DNA of 64,000 nt from Amycolatopsis camponoti (lineage in GTDB: Bacteria; Actinomycetota; Actinomycetes; Mycobacteriales; Pseudonocardiaceae), in assembly GCF_902497555.1 (NCBI RefSeq), contig NZ_CABVGP010000001.1:3886501-3950500 (forward strand), read 5' to 3'. The stretch's first letter is position 1. Every line of letters begins with the position of its first letter. The notes beneath the pieces are model-generated. The model ran no database searches. It worked only from the letters and a program-made list of their open reading frames with translations, and was not told the origin of the DNA. Positions 1 to 9,456 of this stretch are shown here, piece by piece. Made by a program: the position numbers and the translations under genes.

Positions 1-1227
1 GTGGCGGAGAACGTCTGCCTCGGGCGCGAACCCCGTCGCTTCGGCCGCATCCAGTGGGGCCCGATGCGGCGGCGGGCCGAGGAGCTCCTCGCCCGGCTGG
101 ACGTCCACGTGGACGTCTCGGCCGAGCTGAGCACCTGCTCGATCGCCGTCCAGCAGCTGGTCGCGATCGCCCGCGCCCTCGACGTCGACGCGCGGGTGCT
201 GGTGCTCGACGAGCCGACGTCCAGTTTGGACACGGGTGAGGTCGAGCAGCTGCTGAAGGTCGTGCGGTCCCTGCGCGAGCAGGGCCTGGCGATCCTGTTC
301 GTCTCCCACTTCATCGACCAGGTCTTCGCCGTCGCCGACCGGATGACCGTGCTGCGCAACGGAAAGCTGATCGGCGAGTACCGCACGGCGGACATCACGC
401 CCGTCGACCTGGTCACCAAGATGATCGGCAAGGAGCTGCGGGTCCTCGAAACGCTCGAGGAGTCCGGCCCCACCCGGGCCGAGGTCGCCGGCGCGCCGGT
501 GCTCCTGTCCGCCGAGGACCTCGGCCGCAAGGGCGGCGTCGAGCCGTTCAGCCTCGACATCCACGCCGGCGAGGTCGTCGGGCTGGCCGGGCTCCTGGGT
601 TCGGGGCGCACCGAACTGGCCCGGCTGCTCTTCGGCGCCGACCACGCCGACAGCGGGTCCGTGAAGATCGACGGCAGCGCCGCTTCCCTGCGGACCCCGC
701 GCGCCGGGCTCGACCACCGGATCGCGTTCCTCTCGGAGAACCGCAAGTCCGAGGGGCTCGTCGAGGAGCTGACCGTCCGGGAGAACATCGTCCTCGCGCT
801 GCAGGCGTCGCGGGGCTGGGCGCGGCCGCTGTCGCGCCGGCGCCAGGACGAGATCGCGCAGAAGTACATCAAGACGCTCGACATCCGCCCGGCCGATCCG
901 GAAGCGCTGGTCGGCAACCTCTCCGGCGGCAACCAGCAGAAGGTCCTGCTGGCCCGCTGGCTCATCACCGAGCCGCGGCTGCTCATCCTCGACGAGCCGA
1001 CCCGCGGCATCGACATCGGCGCCAAGACCGAGATCCAGCGGCTGGTCACCCAGCTTTCGGCCGACGGGATGGCCGTCGTGTACATCTCCGCCGAGCTGGA
1101 GGAGGTGCTCCGGCTGAGCCACCGCGTCGTGGTGCTGCGCGACCGGAAAGTGGTGGCGCAACGGGAAAACCAGGGGCTCACCGCGGACGACGTCATGGCC
1201 ACGATGGCCGAGGGGGTGCAGGCATGA
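1..1227 (+). CDS. ytfR: Sugar ABC transporter ATP-binding protein, YtfR-like (5'-partial)
   Basis: This is the double-ATPase subunit that energises a furanose-type sugar importer at the membrane. The window starts inside the gene, so the first Walker A is missing and the GTG at base 1 is probably an internal valine. What remains of domain 1 has a Walker B (VLVLDEPTSSLD) and switch histidine (FVSHF). Domain 2 has the degenerate P-loop GLLGSGRTE, the signature NLSGGNQQK and [12 protein letters not shown]. Stretches such as GLLGSGRTE and the VREN..LALQA.RGW region resemble E. coli YtfR closely from memory. The stop overlaps the next start as ATGA, so it is translationally coupled to the permeases. 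Confidence 0.93.
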   Translation: MAENVCLGREPRRFGRIQWGPMRRRAEELLARLDVHVDVSAELSTCSIAVQQLVAIARALDVDARVLVLDEPTSSLDTGEVEQLLKVVRSLREQGLAILFVSHFIDQVFAVADRMTVLRNGKLIGEYRTADITPVDLVTKMIGKELRVLETLEESGPTRAEVAGAPVLLSAEDLGRKGGVEPFSLDIHAGEVVGLAGLLGSGRTELARLLFGADHADSGSVKIDGSAASLRTPRAGLDHRIAFLSENRKSEGLVEELTVRENIVLALQASRGWARPLSRRRQDEIAQKYIKTLDIRPADPEALVGNLSGGNQQKVLLARWLITEPRLLILDEPTRGIDIGAKTEIQRLVTQLSADGMAVVYISAELEEVLRLSHRVVVLRDRKVVAQRENQGLTADDVMATMAEGVQA

Positions 1228-2270
1228 CCGGCTTGACGAAGAAGCGGCTCTTCTGGCCCGTGGTGGCGTTGCTGGCGCTGCTGCTGGGCGACCTCATCGC
1301 GAGCCCATCGTTCTTCTCGATCGAACTGCGCGACGGTCACCTCTACGGGAACCTCGTCGACATCCTGAAGAACGGCGCCCCGCTGATCCTCATCGCGATC
1401 GGCATGACGCTGGTGATCGCCACCCGCGGCATCGACCTCTCGGTCGGCGCGGTCGTCGCGATCAGCGGCTCGCTCGCCTGCCTGTGGATCGCCGACCACC
1501 CCGACGGCATCGGCGCGACGCTCGTCGCGGTCGGGCTGGCGCTGGGCCTGTCGCTGGTGCTCGGGGTGTGGAACGGCTGGCTCGTCGCTCAGCTGGGCAT
1601 CCAGCCGATCATCGCGACGCTCATCCTCATGGTCGCCGGGCGGGGGATCGCGCAGCTGATCTCCGGCGGCCAGATCATCACGATCAATTCCGCTCCGTAC
1701 GAATGGATCGGCAGCGGGTTCGTGCTGACCCTGCCGAGCGCGATCCTCATCGCCCTGGCCGTGTTCGTGCTCGCGTCGCTGCTGGTCCGCCGCTCGGCCC
1801 TCGGGCTGCTGGTCGAGGCCGTCGGCGGCAACCCCGAGGCCAGCCGGCTGGCCGGGCTCCGGTCGGCGCGGCTGACCTGGCTCGTCTACGTCTTCTGCGC
1901 GCTGTGCGCGGGTATCGCCGGGCTGATGATCAGCGCGAACGTGCACAGCGCGGACGCCAACCACGCCGGGCTGTTCATCGAGCTGGACGCGATCCTCGCG
2001 GTCGTCGTCGGCGGCACGCAGCTGACCGGCGGCCGGTTCTCGGTGGGCGGCGCGGTGATCGGCGCGCTGCTCATCCAGACGCTGACCACCACCGTCTACG
2101 CCCTCGGCATCCCGCCCGAGGCGATCATGCTGTTCAAGGCCGTGGTCGTGCTGGCGGTGTGCCTGCTGCAGTCGCCCGCGTTCCGCCGCAAGCTCCGGCG
2201 CCGCCGGACACCCCCGGCCGGGCAGCCGGCCCCCACGTCCGCTCCCGAGAAGGTCGAGGTCACGGCATGA
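1224..2270 (+). CDS. ytfT: Sugar ABC transporter permease, YtfT-like
   Basis: One of two membrane permeases of the furanose-type importer; about 348 residues, the usual length for the family. It has eight or more hydrophobic segments and the motif GMTLVIATRGIDLSVGAV, the hallmark of ribose-type permeases; the segment GRGIAQLISGGQIITINS matches YtfT. The C-terminal tail after about residue 320 is basic and proline-rich and lies in the cytoplasm. The start ATG overlaps the ATPase stop and its own stop overlaps the next start (ATGA in both cases). E. coli YtfQRT-YjfF imports galactofuranose; here the downstream arabinofuranosidase suggests arabinofuranose, which is an inference. Confidence 0.93.
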   Translation: MTGLTKKRLFWPVVALLALLLGDLIASPSFFSIELRDGHLYGNLVDILKNGAPLILIAIGMTLVIATRGIDLSVGAVVAISGSLACLWIADHPDGIGATLVAVGLALGLSLVLGVWNGWLVAQLGIQPIIATLILMVAGRGIAQLISGGQIITINSAPYEWIGSGFVLTLPSAILIALAVFVLASLLVRRSALGLLVEAVGGNPEASRLAGLRSARLTWLVYVFCALCAGIAGLMISANVHSADANHAGLFIELDAILAVVVGGTQLTGGRFSVGGAVIGALLIQTLTTTVYALGIPPEAIMLFKAVVVLAVCLLQSPAFRRKLRRRRTPPAGQPAPTSAPEKVEVTA

Positions 2271-3253
2271 CCACCCTGGACCGCATCCGCGGGTACCGGC
2301 CGCGGCAACGGCACCTGCCGATCCTCGCGACGATGGCGTTGCTCATCGGGGCGTACATCTTCGGCGCGTCGAGCTACGACGCGTTCGGGTCCGGGCAGGT
2401 TGTGCTCGACCTGTTCATCAACAACGCCTTCCTGCTCGTGGTCGCCGTCGGGATGACTTTCGTGATCCTCACCGGCGGCATCGACCTGTCCGTCGGGTCG
2501 GTCGTCGCACTGTCCACGGTGATCTCCGGCGACCTGATGCAGAAGCACGGCTGGTCCGCCTACGCCGCGATCGCGGTGGTGCTGGTGGTCGGCGCGCTGC
2601 TCGGCGCCGGGATGGGCGCGCTCATCCACTTCTTCGAGATCCAGCCGTTCATCGCGACGCTGATCGGGATGTTCTTCGCGCGCGGGCTCTGCTACACGAT
2701 CAGCACCGAGGCGTACTCGATCGACAACGCGACGATCGCCACCCTGGCCCAGACGCAGATCCCGCTCGGCGGCGAGCTGCACATCTCGATCAGCGTGGTG
2801 GCCGCCCTGGTCGTCGTCGCGATCGCGGTGTACGTGCTGGCCTTCACGCGGTTCGGGCGCACGGTCTACTCGATCGGCGGCAACGCGCAGTCGGCGATGC
2901 TGATGGGCCTCAAGACCGGCCGCACGAAGATCGCGGTGTACACGATCAGCGGGTTCTGCTCGGCCCTCGGCGGGCTGCTTCTGGTGCTGTACAAGTCTTC
3001 GGGCGACCCGCTCAACGGCGTCGGCCTCGAGCTGACCGCGATCGCCGCGGTGGTCATCGGCGGCACCATCCTCACCGGTGGCTCCGGCTACGTGCTGGGC
3101 ACGGTGCTCGGGATCATGGTGCTGGGCATCATCCAGACGCTGATCACCTTCGACGGCACCCTCAACTCCTGGTGGACCTCGATCATCACCGGGGCGCTGC
3201 TCTTCGTCTTCATCGTCCTGCAGCGCCTCGTGACCCGGGGGAGCCACCGATGA
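2267..3253 (+). CDS. yjfF: Sugar ABC transporter permease, YjfF-like
   Basis: Second permease of the importer, 328 residues from the ATG that overlaps the preceding stop. It carries GMTFVILTGGIDLSVGSV near residue 70 and the C-terminal LNSWWTSIITGALLF segment typical of YjfF, so the transporter is a heterodimeric-permease YtfR/YtfT/YjfF type rather than a ribose RbsC homodimer. The start at 2267 is preferred over upstream in-frame codons because those lie inside ytfT. The gene stop overlaps the ATG of the secreted arabinofuranosidase, placing import and extracellular hydrolysis in one translationally coupled unit. The periplasmic-type binding protein is expected upstream of the window. Confidence 0.93.
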   Translation: MTTLDRIRGYRPRQRHLPILATMALLIGAYIFGASSYDAFGSGQVVLDLFINNAFLLVVAVGMTFVILTGGIDLSVGSVVALSTVISGDLMQKHGWSAYAAIAVVLVVGALLGAGMGALIHFFEIQPFIATLIGMFFARGLCYTISTEAYSIDNATIATLAQTQIPLGGELHISISVVAALVVVAIAVYVLAFTRFGRTVYSIGGNAQSAMLMGLKTGRTKIAVYTISGFCSALGGLLLVLYKSSGDPLNGVGLELTAIAAVVIGGTILTGGSGYVLGTVLGIMVLGIIQTLITFDGTLNSWWTSIITGALLFVFIVLQRLVTRGSHR

Positions 3254-6200
3254 ACCCCGCTTTCCGGCGCGTCCTGGCCGTGCTCGCGGCCCTGACCCTG
3301 TTCGCCGCCTTGCCCGTCACGGCCGCCGCGGCCGACCCGGACCCGGCGCTCGCCGGGCACTGGACGTTCGACGAAGGCAGCGGCACGACCGCCGCCGACA
3401 CCGCGGGCGACCACCCCGCCACCCTGAACTCAGGGGCGGGCTGGGGCCCAGGCATCCGCGGCGGCGCCGTGACGACCGACGGTACGAGCGGGTTCGCCGA
3501 TGCCGGCGCGCCCGTGCTGGACACGACGAAGAGCTTCTCCGTCAGCAGCTGGGTCAAGCTCGACAAGACGTCGGGCTTCCAGACGTTCGTCAGCATCGAC
3601 GGCACCCAGGTCAGCACCTTCTTCCTGCAGTTCCGCGACGACTCGCGCCGGTTCGCCTTCACCCGCCTCGCCGGGGACGCCCCGGCCGACGGCGTTGTCG
3701 CGGGCGCGAACTTCGACCCGGTCGCGGGCCAGTGGTACCAGCTCACCGGGGTGTTCGACGCGGCGATGTCAACGCTGTCGTTGTACGTGGACGGCACCCG
3801 GCAGGCCACGGTGGCCGCGCCCGCCGGCTGGGCCGGCACCGGCCACCTGGTGATCGGCCGCGGCAAGTACGGCGGCAACCCGGTGGACTACGTGGACGGC
3901 ACGATCGACGACGTCCGCGCCTACCGCGGCGTGCTGACCCCGGCCGACGCCGCCCGGCTGGCCATCGCCGGGCACTGGGCCCTCGACGAAGGCACCGGCA
4001 CCACCGCGGCCGACGACTCCCTCGACGCGCGCACCGCCACCCTGACCGGCGGCGCGACCTGGGGCGACGGCGTCGTCGGCCCGCACGGCGTCACGCTGAA
4101 CGGCACCGACGCGGCGATCGACGCCCCGGCCCCGGTCGTCGACACCGCGCAGAGCTTCTCGGTGTCCGCGTGGGTCAAGCCGACGGCGGCCACCGGCTTC
4201 CGGACCGCCGTGAGCGTCGACGGCTCGACGATCAGCGGCTTCTACCTCCAGCGCGCGGCCGACGGCCGGTTCGCGTTCACGCGCCGGGCGGCCGACGGCG
4301 ACACGGCGTTGTCCGCGGCCGTCTCGACGCTGCCCGCGCAGGCCGACCAGTGGCAGCACGTCGCCGGCGTCTACAACCGCGCCGCCGGCACGCTTTCCCT
4401 GTACGTCAACGGAACCCTGCAGCAGAGCGTTCCGTTCACGACGCCGTGGACCGCGGGCGGGCACCTGGTCATCGGGCGCGGCAAGTGGGCCGGCAGCCCG
4501 GCCGACTGGTTCGCCGGAGGAGTGGACGACGTCCGCGCCTACCCGACGCCGCTGACCGCGTCCGCCGTCGCCGCGCTGGCGGCGAGCGGGTCGTGGCACT
4601 TCGACGAAGGCGCGGGCACGGTCGCGCGTGACTCTTCGGCCAACGCGGCCGACGGCACCCTGCGCGGCGCCACCTGGACCGCGGGCGCGGCGGGCAAGGC
4701 CGTCCAGCTCGACGGCAAGTCCACTGTGGACATGGGCGCCTCGCCCGCGTTCGACACCGGCACCGGCTCGCTCTCCCTGGCCGCGTGGTTCCGCACGAGT
4801 GCGGACGGCACCCTTGTCGACCACGGCGACGGCTACGCGCTCGGCGTGACCGGCGGCAAGCTCACCGCGCGGATCGGCACCGTCCAGGTGACGACCACCG
4901 GGGGTGGACTCGCCGACGGCAGCTGGCACCACGCCGCCGTCGTCCTCGACCGCGCGTCACAGCGGCTCACCGTCTACGCCGACGGCGACGCGGCCGCGGT
5001 CACCAGCACCTGCGGCACCCCCACCGGCACCACCCTCGACGTCTCCGCCTGCCCGGCGTCCGGGACCAGCACCGCGGCCTTCACCGTCGGTGCCGGGTTC
5101 ACGGGCGCGATCGACGAGGTCGAGCTGCGCCGCTTCCCGCTGTCCGCGGCCCAGATCGGCACTCTCGCCGGGGCCAACCAGCTGGCCGTGGACGCCAACG
5201 TCGTCCGCGCCAACACCCGCCCGACGACCTACGGCTCGATCCTCGAGGACATCAGCCACTCCGTCGAAGGCGGGCTCTACGCCGAACTGGTCCGCAACCG
5301 CACCTTCAAGGAGGCCTACCAGCGCGGCAGCGGCGCGGGCGACACGCCCGTCCCGTACTGGTCGCCGCTCACCTCGGCCGGCGCGTCCGGCACCTACGCG
5401 ATCGACACCGCGACCCCGCTGAACACCGCGCTCGACCGGTCGCTGAAGCTGCACGCCGACGCGGTCCCGGCCGGTGGGCGCGTGGCGGCCGCCAACGTCG
5501 GCTACTACGGCGTCGCGGCGAAACCGGCCACGAAGTACACCGGCAGCTTCTTCGCCCGCGGAACCTGGACCGGCGCCGTCCGTGTCAGCCTGGAGAAGCC
5601 GGACGGCACCGTGCTGGCGAGCAAGGACGTCCAGCCGGTCGGCGCGAGCTGGGCGCAGCAGACGTTCAGCTTCACCACGCCGTCGACGATCACGACGTCC
5701 ACCGACAACCGGGTCGTCGTCTCGCTGGTCAACAAGGGGAAGAAGACACTCGCCGGGGACGCCTGGTTCCAGCAGGTGTCGCTGTTCCCGCCGACGTTCA
5801 AGAACCACGGCGTCCGCCTCGACCTCGGGCAGAAGCTCGCCGCGATGAAGCTCGGCCTGTTCCGCGTCCCGGGCGGCAACTTCCTCGAGGGCAACACGCT
5901 CGACACGCGGTTCGCGTGGAAGAACACCATCGGCAAGCCGGAAGAACGGCCCGGCCACCAGAACACCGCGTGGGGCTACTGGTCCACCGACGGCTTCGGC
6001 ATCCTCGACTACCTCGAGCTGTCCGAGGACATCGGCGCCCAGCCGCTCTTGGCCCTGTTCGCCGGTTACACCTTGAACGGCCAGCACGTCAGCCAGGCCG
6101 ACTACCCGCAGTACGTCCAGGAAGCGCTCGACGAGATCGAGTACGCCATCGGCGACGCCTCCACGACGTGGGGCGCGAAGCGGGTCGCCGACGGGCATCC

Positions 6201-7059
6201 GGCGGCGTTCGACCTGCACTACGTCGAGGTCGGCAACGAGGACTGGTTCGACGGCTCGGGCAGCTACGCCTGGCGCTTCACCGACATGTTCAACGCCATC
6301 AAGGCGAAGTACCCCCAGCTGACCGTCATCGCCACCACCGGCGGCCTGCAGGGCGGGGCCGCGTCGAACACGTCGACCGGGGTGCGCCCGGACGCCGCGG
6401 ACGACCACTACTACCAGTCGCCGCAGTGGTTCACCGACAACTCGACCCGGTACGACACGGCGGACCGCAGCGGCCCGGACATCCTCGTCGGCGAGTACGG
6501 CGCCCAGGACGGCCGGCCCACCGGCACCCTGGCCGCCGCCATCGGCGAGGCCGCGTTCCTCACCGGGCTCGAACGCAACAGCGACGTCGTCATCGGCTCG
6601 ATGTACGCGCCGGTGCTGGTCCAGGAGAACCAGTCCAGCTGGCCGGTCAACCTGATCGGCTTCGACGCCGGGAGCAGCTACGGCTCACCGTCGTACTGGG
6701 TGCAGCAGATGTTCTCCAGCACGCTCGGCAAGCAGATCGTGACCAGCCGCCTGAACCAGGGCAGCCCGCTGCGTCAGGTGGTGAACGTGACCACCAAGGC
6801 AGGAAGGAAGACGTTCACGGTCAAGCTCGTCAACCCGACCGGCCAGGTGCAGACCGCGCGGCTCGCGCTCACCGGTGTCACCGCCGTCGACGGCACCGGG
6901 ACGCTCACCACGCTCACCGGCGACCCGGCGGGGCGCAACAGCCTCGCCGCGCCGGCCGCCATCGTGCCGCAGACCAGGGAGATCACCGGGCTGGCGGCGA
7001 CGTCGAAGCTGACGTTGCCCGCGAACTCCGTGACGACCCTGGTCCTGACCGGCCGCTAG
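3250..7059 (+). CDS. Secreted alpha-L-arabinofuranosidase, GH51, with three LamG domains
   Basis: Predicted extracellular enzyme (1269 aa) releasing terminal L-arabinofuranose from arabinan or arabinoxylan. A Sec signal peptide spans residues 1-28. Three LamG/concanavalin-like modules start near residues 36, 238 and 445, each opening with a GHW/GSW..DEG motif. The GH51 part runs from about 645 to the end, including a carbohydrate-binding-like insert before the barrel. The likely acid/base is Glu997 in VGNED and the nucleophile Glu1082 in VGEYG. Start ATG overlaps the permease stop; the longer in-frame upstream reading lies inside yjfF. Many bacterial GH51 enzymes are intracellular, so a secreted LamG version coupled to a transporter is noteworthy. 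Linkage preference cannot be read from sequence. Confidence 0.93.
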   Translation: MNPAFRRVLAVLAALTLFAALPVTAAAADPDPALAGHWTFDEGSGTTAADTAGDHPATLNSGAGWGPGIRGGAVTTDGTSGFADAGAPVLDTTKSFSVSSWVKLDKTSGFQTFVSIDGTQVSTFFLQFRDDSRRFAFTRLAGDAPADGVVAGANFDPVAGQWYQLTGVFDAAMSTLSLYVDGTRQATVAAPAGWAGTGHLVIGRGKYGGNPVDYVDGTIDDVRAYRGVLTPADAARLAIAGHWALDEGTGTTAADDSLDARTATLTGGATWGDGVVGPHGVTLNGTDAAIDAPAPVVDTAQSFSVSAWVKPTAATGFRTAVSVDGSTISGFYLQRAADGRFAFTRRAADGDTALSAAVSTLPAQADQWQHVAGVYNRAAGTLSLYVNGTLQQSVPFTTPWTAGGHLVIGRGKWAGSPADWFAGGVDDVRAYPTPLTASAVAALAASGSWHFDEGAGTVARDSSANAADGTLRGATWTAGAAGKAVQLDGKSTVDMGASPAFDTGTGSLSLAAWFRTSADGTLVDHGDGYALGVTGGKLTARIGTVQVTTTGGGLADGSWHHAAVVLDRASQRLTVYADGDAAAVTSTCGTPTGTTLDVSACPASGTSTAAFTVGAGFTGAIDEVELRRFPLSAAQIGTLAGANQLAVDANVVRANTRPTTYGSILEDISHSVEGGLYAELVRNRTFKEAYQRGSGAGDTPVPYWSPLTSAGASGTYAIDTATPLNTALDRSLKLHADAVPAGGRVAAANVGYYGVAAKPATKYTGSFFARGTWTGAVRVSLEKPDGTVLASKDVQPVGASWAQQTFSFTTPSTITTSTDNRVVVSLVNKGKKTLAGDAWFQQVSLFPPTFKNHGVRLDLGQKLAAMKLGLFRVPGGNFLEGNTLDTRFAWKNTIGKPEERPGHQNTAWGYWSTDGFGILDYLELSEDIGAQPLLALFAGYTLNGQHVSQADYPQYVQEALDEIEYAIGDASTTWGAKRVADGHPAAFDLHYVEVGNEDWFDGSGSYAWRFTDMFNAIKAKYPQLTVIATTGGLQGGAASNTSTGVRPDAADDHYYQSPQWFTDNSTRYDTADRSGPDILVGEYGAQDGRPTGTLAAAIGEAAFLTGLERNSDVVIGSMYAPVLVQENQSSWPVNLIGFDAGSSYGSPSYWVQQMFSSTLGKQIVTSRLNQGSPLRQVVNVTTKAGRKTFTVKLVNPTGQVQTARLALTGVTAVDGTGTLTTLTGDPAGRNSLAAPAAIVPQTREITGLAATSKLTLPANSVTTLVLTGR

Positions 7060-7063
7060 AACT

Positions 7064-7105
7064 CCGGGGCGCGGCGCGCAGACCGCCGCCCGCGCCGCGC
7101 CCCGG
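7064..7105 (+). terminator. Perfect hairpin between arabinofuranosidase and araB
   Basis: A 15-bp perfect GC inverted repeat (7064-7078 and 7091-7105) with a 12-base loop begins four bases after the arabinofuranosidase stop. There is no T-run. It could terminate, attenuate or stabilise the upstream mRNA, uncoupling transporter and hydrolase expression from araBDA. A separate araB promoter was not recognised, so partial read-through is plausible. Confidence 0.7.
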
Positions 7106-7131
7106 TCACCAAACAGGAGGGAGAGGACACC

Positions 7132-8760
7132 GTGGCAGAACCACTCACCGTCGGCGTCGACTTCGGCACGCTGTCGGGCCGCGCGGTGGTCGTGCGGGTC
7201 CGTGACGGGGCCGAGCTCTGCTCCGCGGTTTTCGAGTACCCGCACGGGGTGCTCGACGAGACGCTGCCCGCGACCGGCCGCGCACTGCCGCCGGACTGGG
7301 CGCTGCAGGTGCCCGCGGACTACGTCGGGGTCCTCCGCAACGCCGTACCGGCGGCGCTGCGGGACGCGGGCGCCGACCCGGCCGACGTCGTCGGCATCGC
7401 CACCGACTTCACGGCGTGCACCATGGTCCCGACGACCGCCGACGGCACGCCGCTGTGCGAGCTGCCCGAGTTCGAAGCCGAGCCGCACGCCTACGTCAAG
7501 CTCTGGAAGCACCACTCGGCCCAGCCACAGGCCGTCCGCATCAACGACCTGGCCCGCGCCCGCGGCGAGAAGTGGCTGCCGCGCTACGGCGGGCTGATCT
7601 CCTCGGAGTGGGAGTTCGCCAAGGGACTCGAGCTGTTCGAAGAGGCCCCGGCCGTCTACGCGGCGATGCGGCACTGGGTCGAGGCGGCCGACTGGATCGT
7701 CTGGCAGCTGACCGGGACGTACGTCCGCAACGCGTGCACGGCCGGGTACAAGGGCATCCTGCAGGACGGCCAGTACCCGAGCCGCGACTTCCTCCGCGAG
7801 CTTTCGCCGGGCTTCGAGTCCTTCGTGGCCGACAAGCTGGAACACCCCTTGGGGCAGCTGGGTTCGCGCGCGGGCGGCCTGACCGCGGAGGCGGCCGGGT
7901 GGACCGGGCTGCCGGAAGGCATCGCGGTCGCCGTCGGCAACGTCGACGCGCACGTGACCGCGCCCGCCGCGAACGCCGTGGAGCCCGGGCAGATGGTCGC
8001 GATCATGGGCACCTCGACGTGCCACGTGATGAACGGCGCCGAGCTGCGCGAGGTCCCCGGCATGTGCGGGGTCGTCGACGGCGGCATCGTGACCGGGCTG
8101 TGGGGCTACGAAGCCGGGCAGAGCGGCGTCGGCGACATCTTCGGCTGGTTCGCCGACCACTTCGCCCGGGACGGGCACGAGCAGCTGACCCGGTTGGCCG
8201 CCCGGCAGGAGATCGGCGAGCACGGGCTCGTCGCGCTGGACTGGCACAGCGGCAACCGCTCGGTGCTCGTCGACCACGAGCTGTCCGGCGTCATCGTCGG
8301 GCAGACCCTGGCGACCCGCCCCGAGGACGTCTACCGCGCACTGCTGGAGGCCACGGCGTTCGGCACCCGCAAGATCGTCGAGACGTTCGGCGAGGCCGGC
8401 GTGCCGGTCACCGAGCTGATCATCGCGGGCGGGCTCGTGAAGAACGCGCTGCTGATGCAGATCTACGCCGACGTCACGAACCTCCCGCTGTCGGTCATCG
8501 GCTCCGAGCAGGGACCCGCGCTCGGGTCGGCCATCCACGCGGCCGTCGCCGCCGGGGCCCACCCGGACGTCCGCGCCGCCGCCGCGGCGATGGGCTCGGT
8601 CCGGCGCGCGGTGTTCCAGCCGGTGCCGGCCCACGTCGCCGCCTACGACGAGCTGTACGCCGAGTACACGACGCTGCACGACTACTTCGGCCGCGGCGGC
8701 AACGATGTCATGCACCGCCTCGCCGCGCGCCGCCGCGAAGTCGCGAAAGGACGGTCCTGA
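7132..8760 (+). CDS. araB: L-ribulokinase
   Basis: Phosphorylates L-ribulose to L-ribulose 5-phosphate with ATP in the cytoplasm. It is a 542-residue FGGY-family kinase, the long AraB form, with N-terminal phosphate-binding VGVDFGTLSGR, a central substrate region (GTYVRNACTAGYKG) and the C-terminal ATP-binding segment IIAGGLVKN. GTG start is chosen because AGGAGGGAG lies about 8 bases upstream. The stop overlaps the araD ATG (TGATG). It sits between arabinofuranosidase and epimerase/isomerase, completing the B-D-A order of an arabinose operon. D-xylulose kinases share the fold, but length and neighbours favour ribulokinase. Confidence 0.95.
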   Translation: MAEPLTVGVDFGTLSGRAVVVRVRDGAELCSAVFEYPHGVLDETLPATGRALPPDWALQVPADYVGVLRNAVPAALRDAGADPADVVGIATDFTACTMVPTTADGTPLCELPEFEAEPHAYVKLWKHHSAQPQAVRINDLARARGEKWLPRYGGLISSEWEFAKGLELFEEAPAVYAAMRHWVEAADWIVWQLTGTYVRNACTAGYKGILQDGQYPSRDFLRELSPGFESFVADKLEHPLGQLGSRAGGLTAEAAGWTGLPEGIAVAVGNVDAHVTAPAANAVEPGQMVAIMGTSTCHVMNGAELREVPGMCGVVDGGIVTGLWGYEAGQSGVGDIFGWFADHFARDGHEQLTRLAARQEIGEHGLVALDWHSGNRSVLVDHELSGVIVGQTLATRPEDVYRALLEATAFGTRKIVETFGEAGVPVTELIIAGGLVKNALLMQIYADVTNLPLSVIGSEQGPALGSAIHAAVAAGAHPDVRAAAAAMGSVRRAVFQPVPAHVAAYDELYAEYTTLHDYFGRGGNDVMHRLAARRREVAKGRS

Positions 8761-9437
8761 TGTCGTTGACCGACGAAATCCTCGGCACCGTCGGGGAACT
8801 GCGGGAGACCGTGGCGAACCTGCACGGCGAGCTGACCCGCAACGCGCTGGTCATCTGGACCGCGGGCAACGTCTCGGCCCGGGTCCCCGGGCGCGAGCTG
8901 ATGGTGATCAAGCCGTCCGGGGTGTCCTACGACGACCTGTCCGCCGACACCATGGTCGTCACCGACCTCCACGGTGAGCTGGTCCACGGCGAGCTGGCGC
9001 CGTCTTCGGACACCGCCGCGCACGCCTACGTCTACCGGCACATGCCCGAGATCGGCGGCGTCGTGCACACCCACTCGACGTACGCCACGGCGTGGGCCGC
9101 CCGCGGCGAGCCCATCCCGTGCGTGCTCACGATGATCGCCGACGAGTTCGGCGGAGACATCCCGGTCGGGCCGTTCGCCCTGATCGGCGACGACTCCATC
9201 GGCCGCGGCATCGTCGAGACGCTGCGCACGAGCCGCTCCAAGGCCGTGCTGATGCGCAACCACGGCCCGTTCACCGTCGGCCGCACGGCGCGGGACGCGG
9301 TCAAGGCCGCGGTGATGGTCGAGGACGTCGCCCGCACCGTGCACAAGGCCTTCGAGCTCGGCACGCCCGAACCCCTCCCACCCGAGGACGTCGACCGGCT
9401 CTACGCCCGGTACCAGAACGTCTACGGCCAGCACTGA
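8760..9437 (+). CDS. araD: L-ribulose-5-phosphate 4-epimerase
   Basis: Converts L-ribulose 5-phosphate to D-xylulose 5-phosphate by a metal-assisted retro-aldol reaction, feeding the pentose phosphate pathway. It is a class II aldolase/epimerase of 225 aa. Visible metal ligands are His103 and His105 ([12 protein letters not shown]) and His168 (MRNHGPFT); Asp84 (SSDTAAHA) is the probable acid/base equivalent. [10 protein letters not shown] binds the phosphate end. The ATG overlaps the araB stop as TGATG, implying translational coupling; araA follows after 19 bases with its own Shine-Dalgarno sequence. Confidence 0.95.
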   Translation: MSLTDEILGTVGELRETVANLHGELTRNALVIWTAGNVSARVPGRELMVIKPSGVSYDDLSADTMVVTDLHGELVHGELAPSSDTAAHAYVYRHMPEIGGVVHTHSTYATAWAARGEPIPCVLTMIADEFGGDIPVGPFALIGDDSIGRGIVETLRTSRSKAVLMRNHGPFTVGRTARDAVKAAVMVEDVARTVHKAFELGTPEPLPPEDVDRLYARYQNVYGQH

Positions 9438-9456
9438 ACCGCTTCCAGGAGAAACG

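Noticed and set aside
2096..3247. Long minus-strand open frame opposite the YjfF-like permease, and many similar frames opposite other genes
   Set aside because: They are rich in Arg, Asp, His and Pro, lack domains and mirror strong plus-strand genes; long antisense frames are expected at this GC content.
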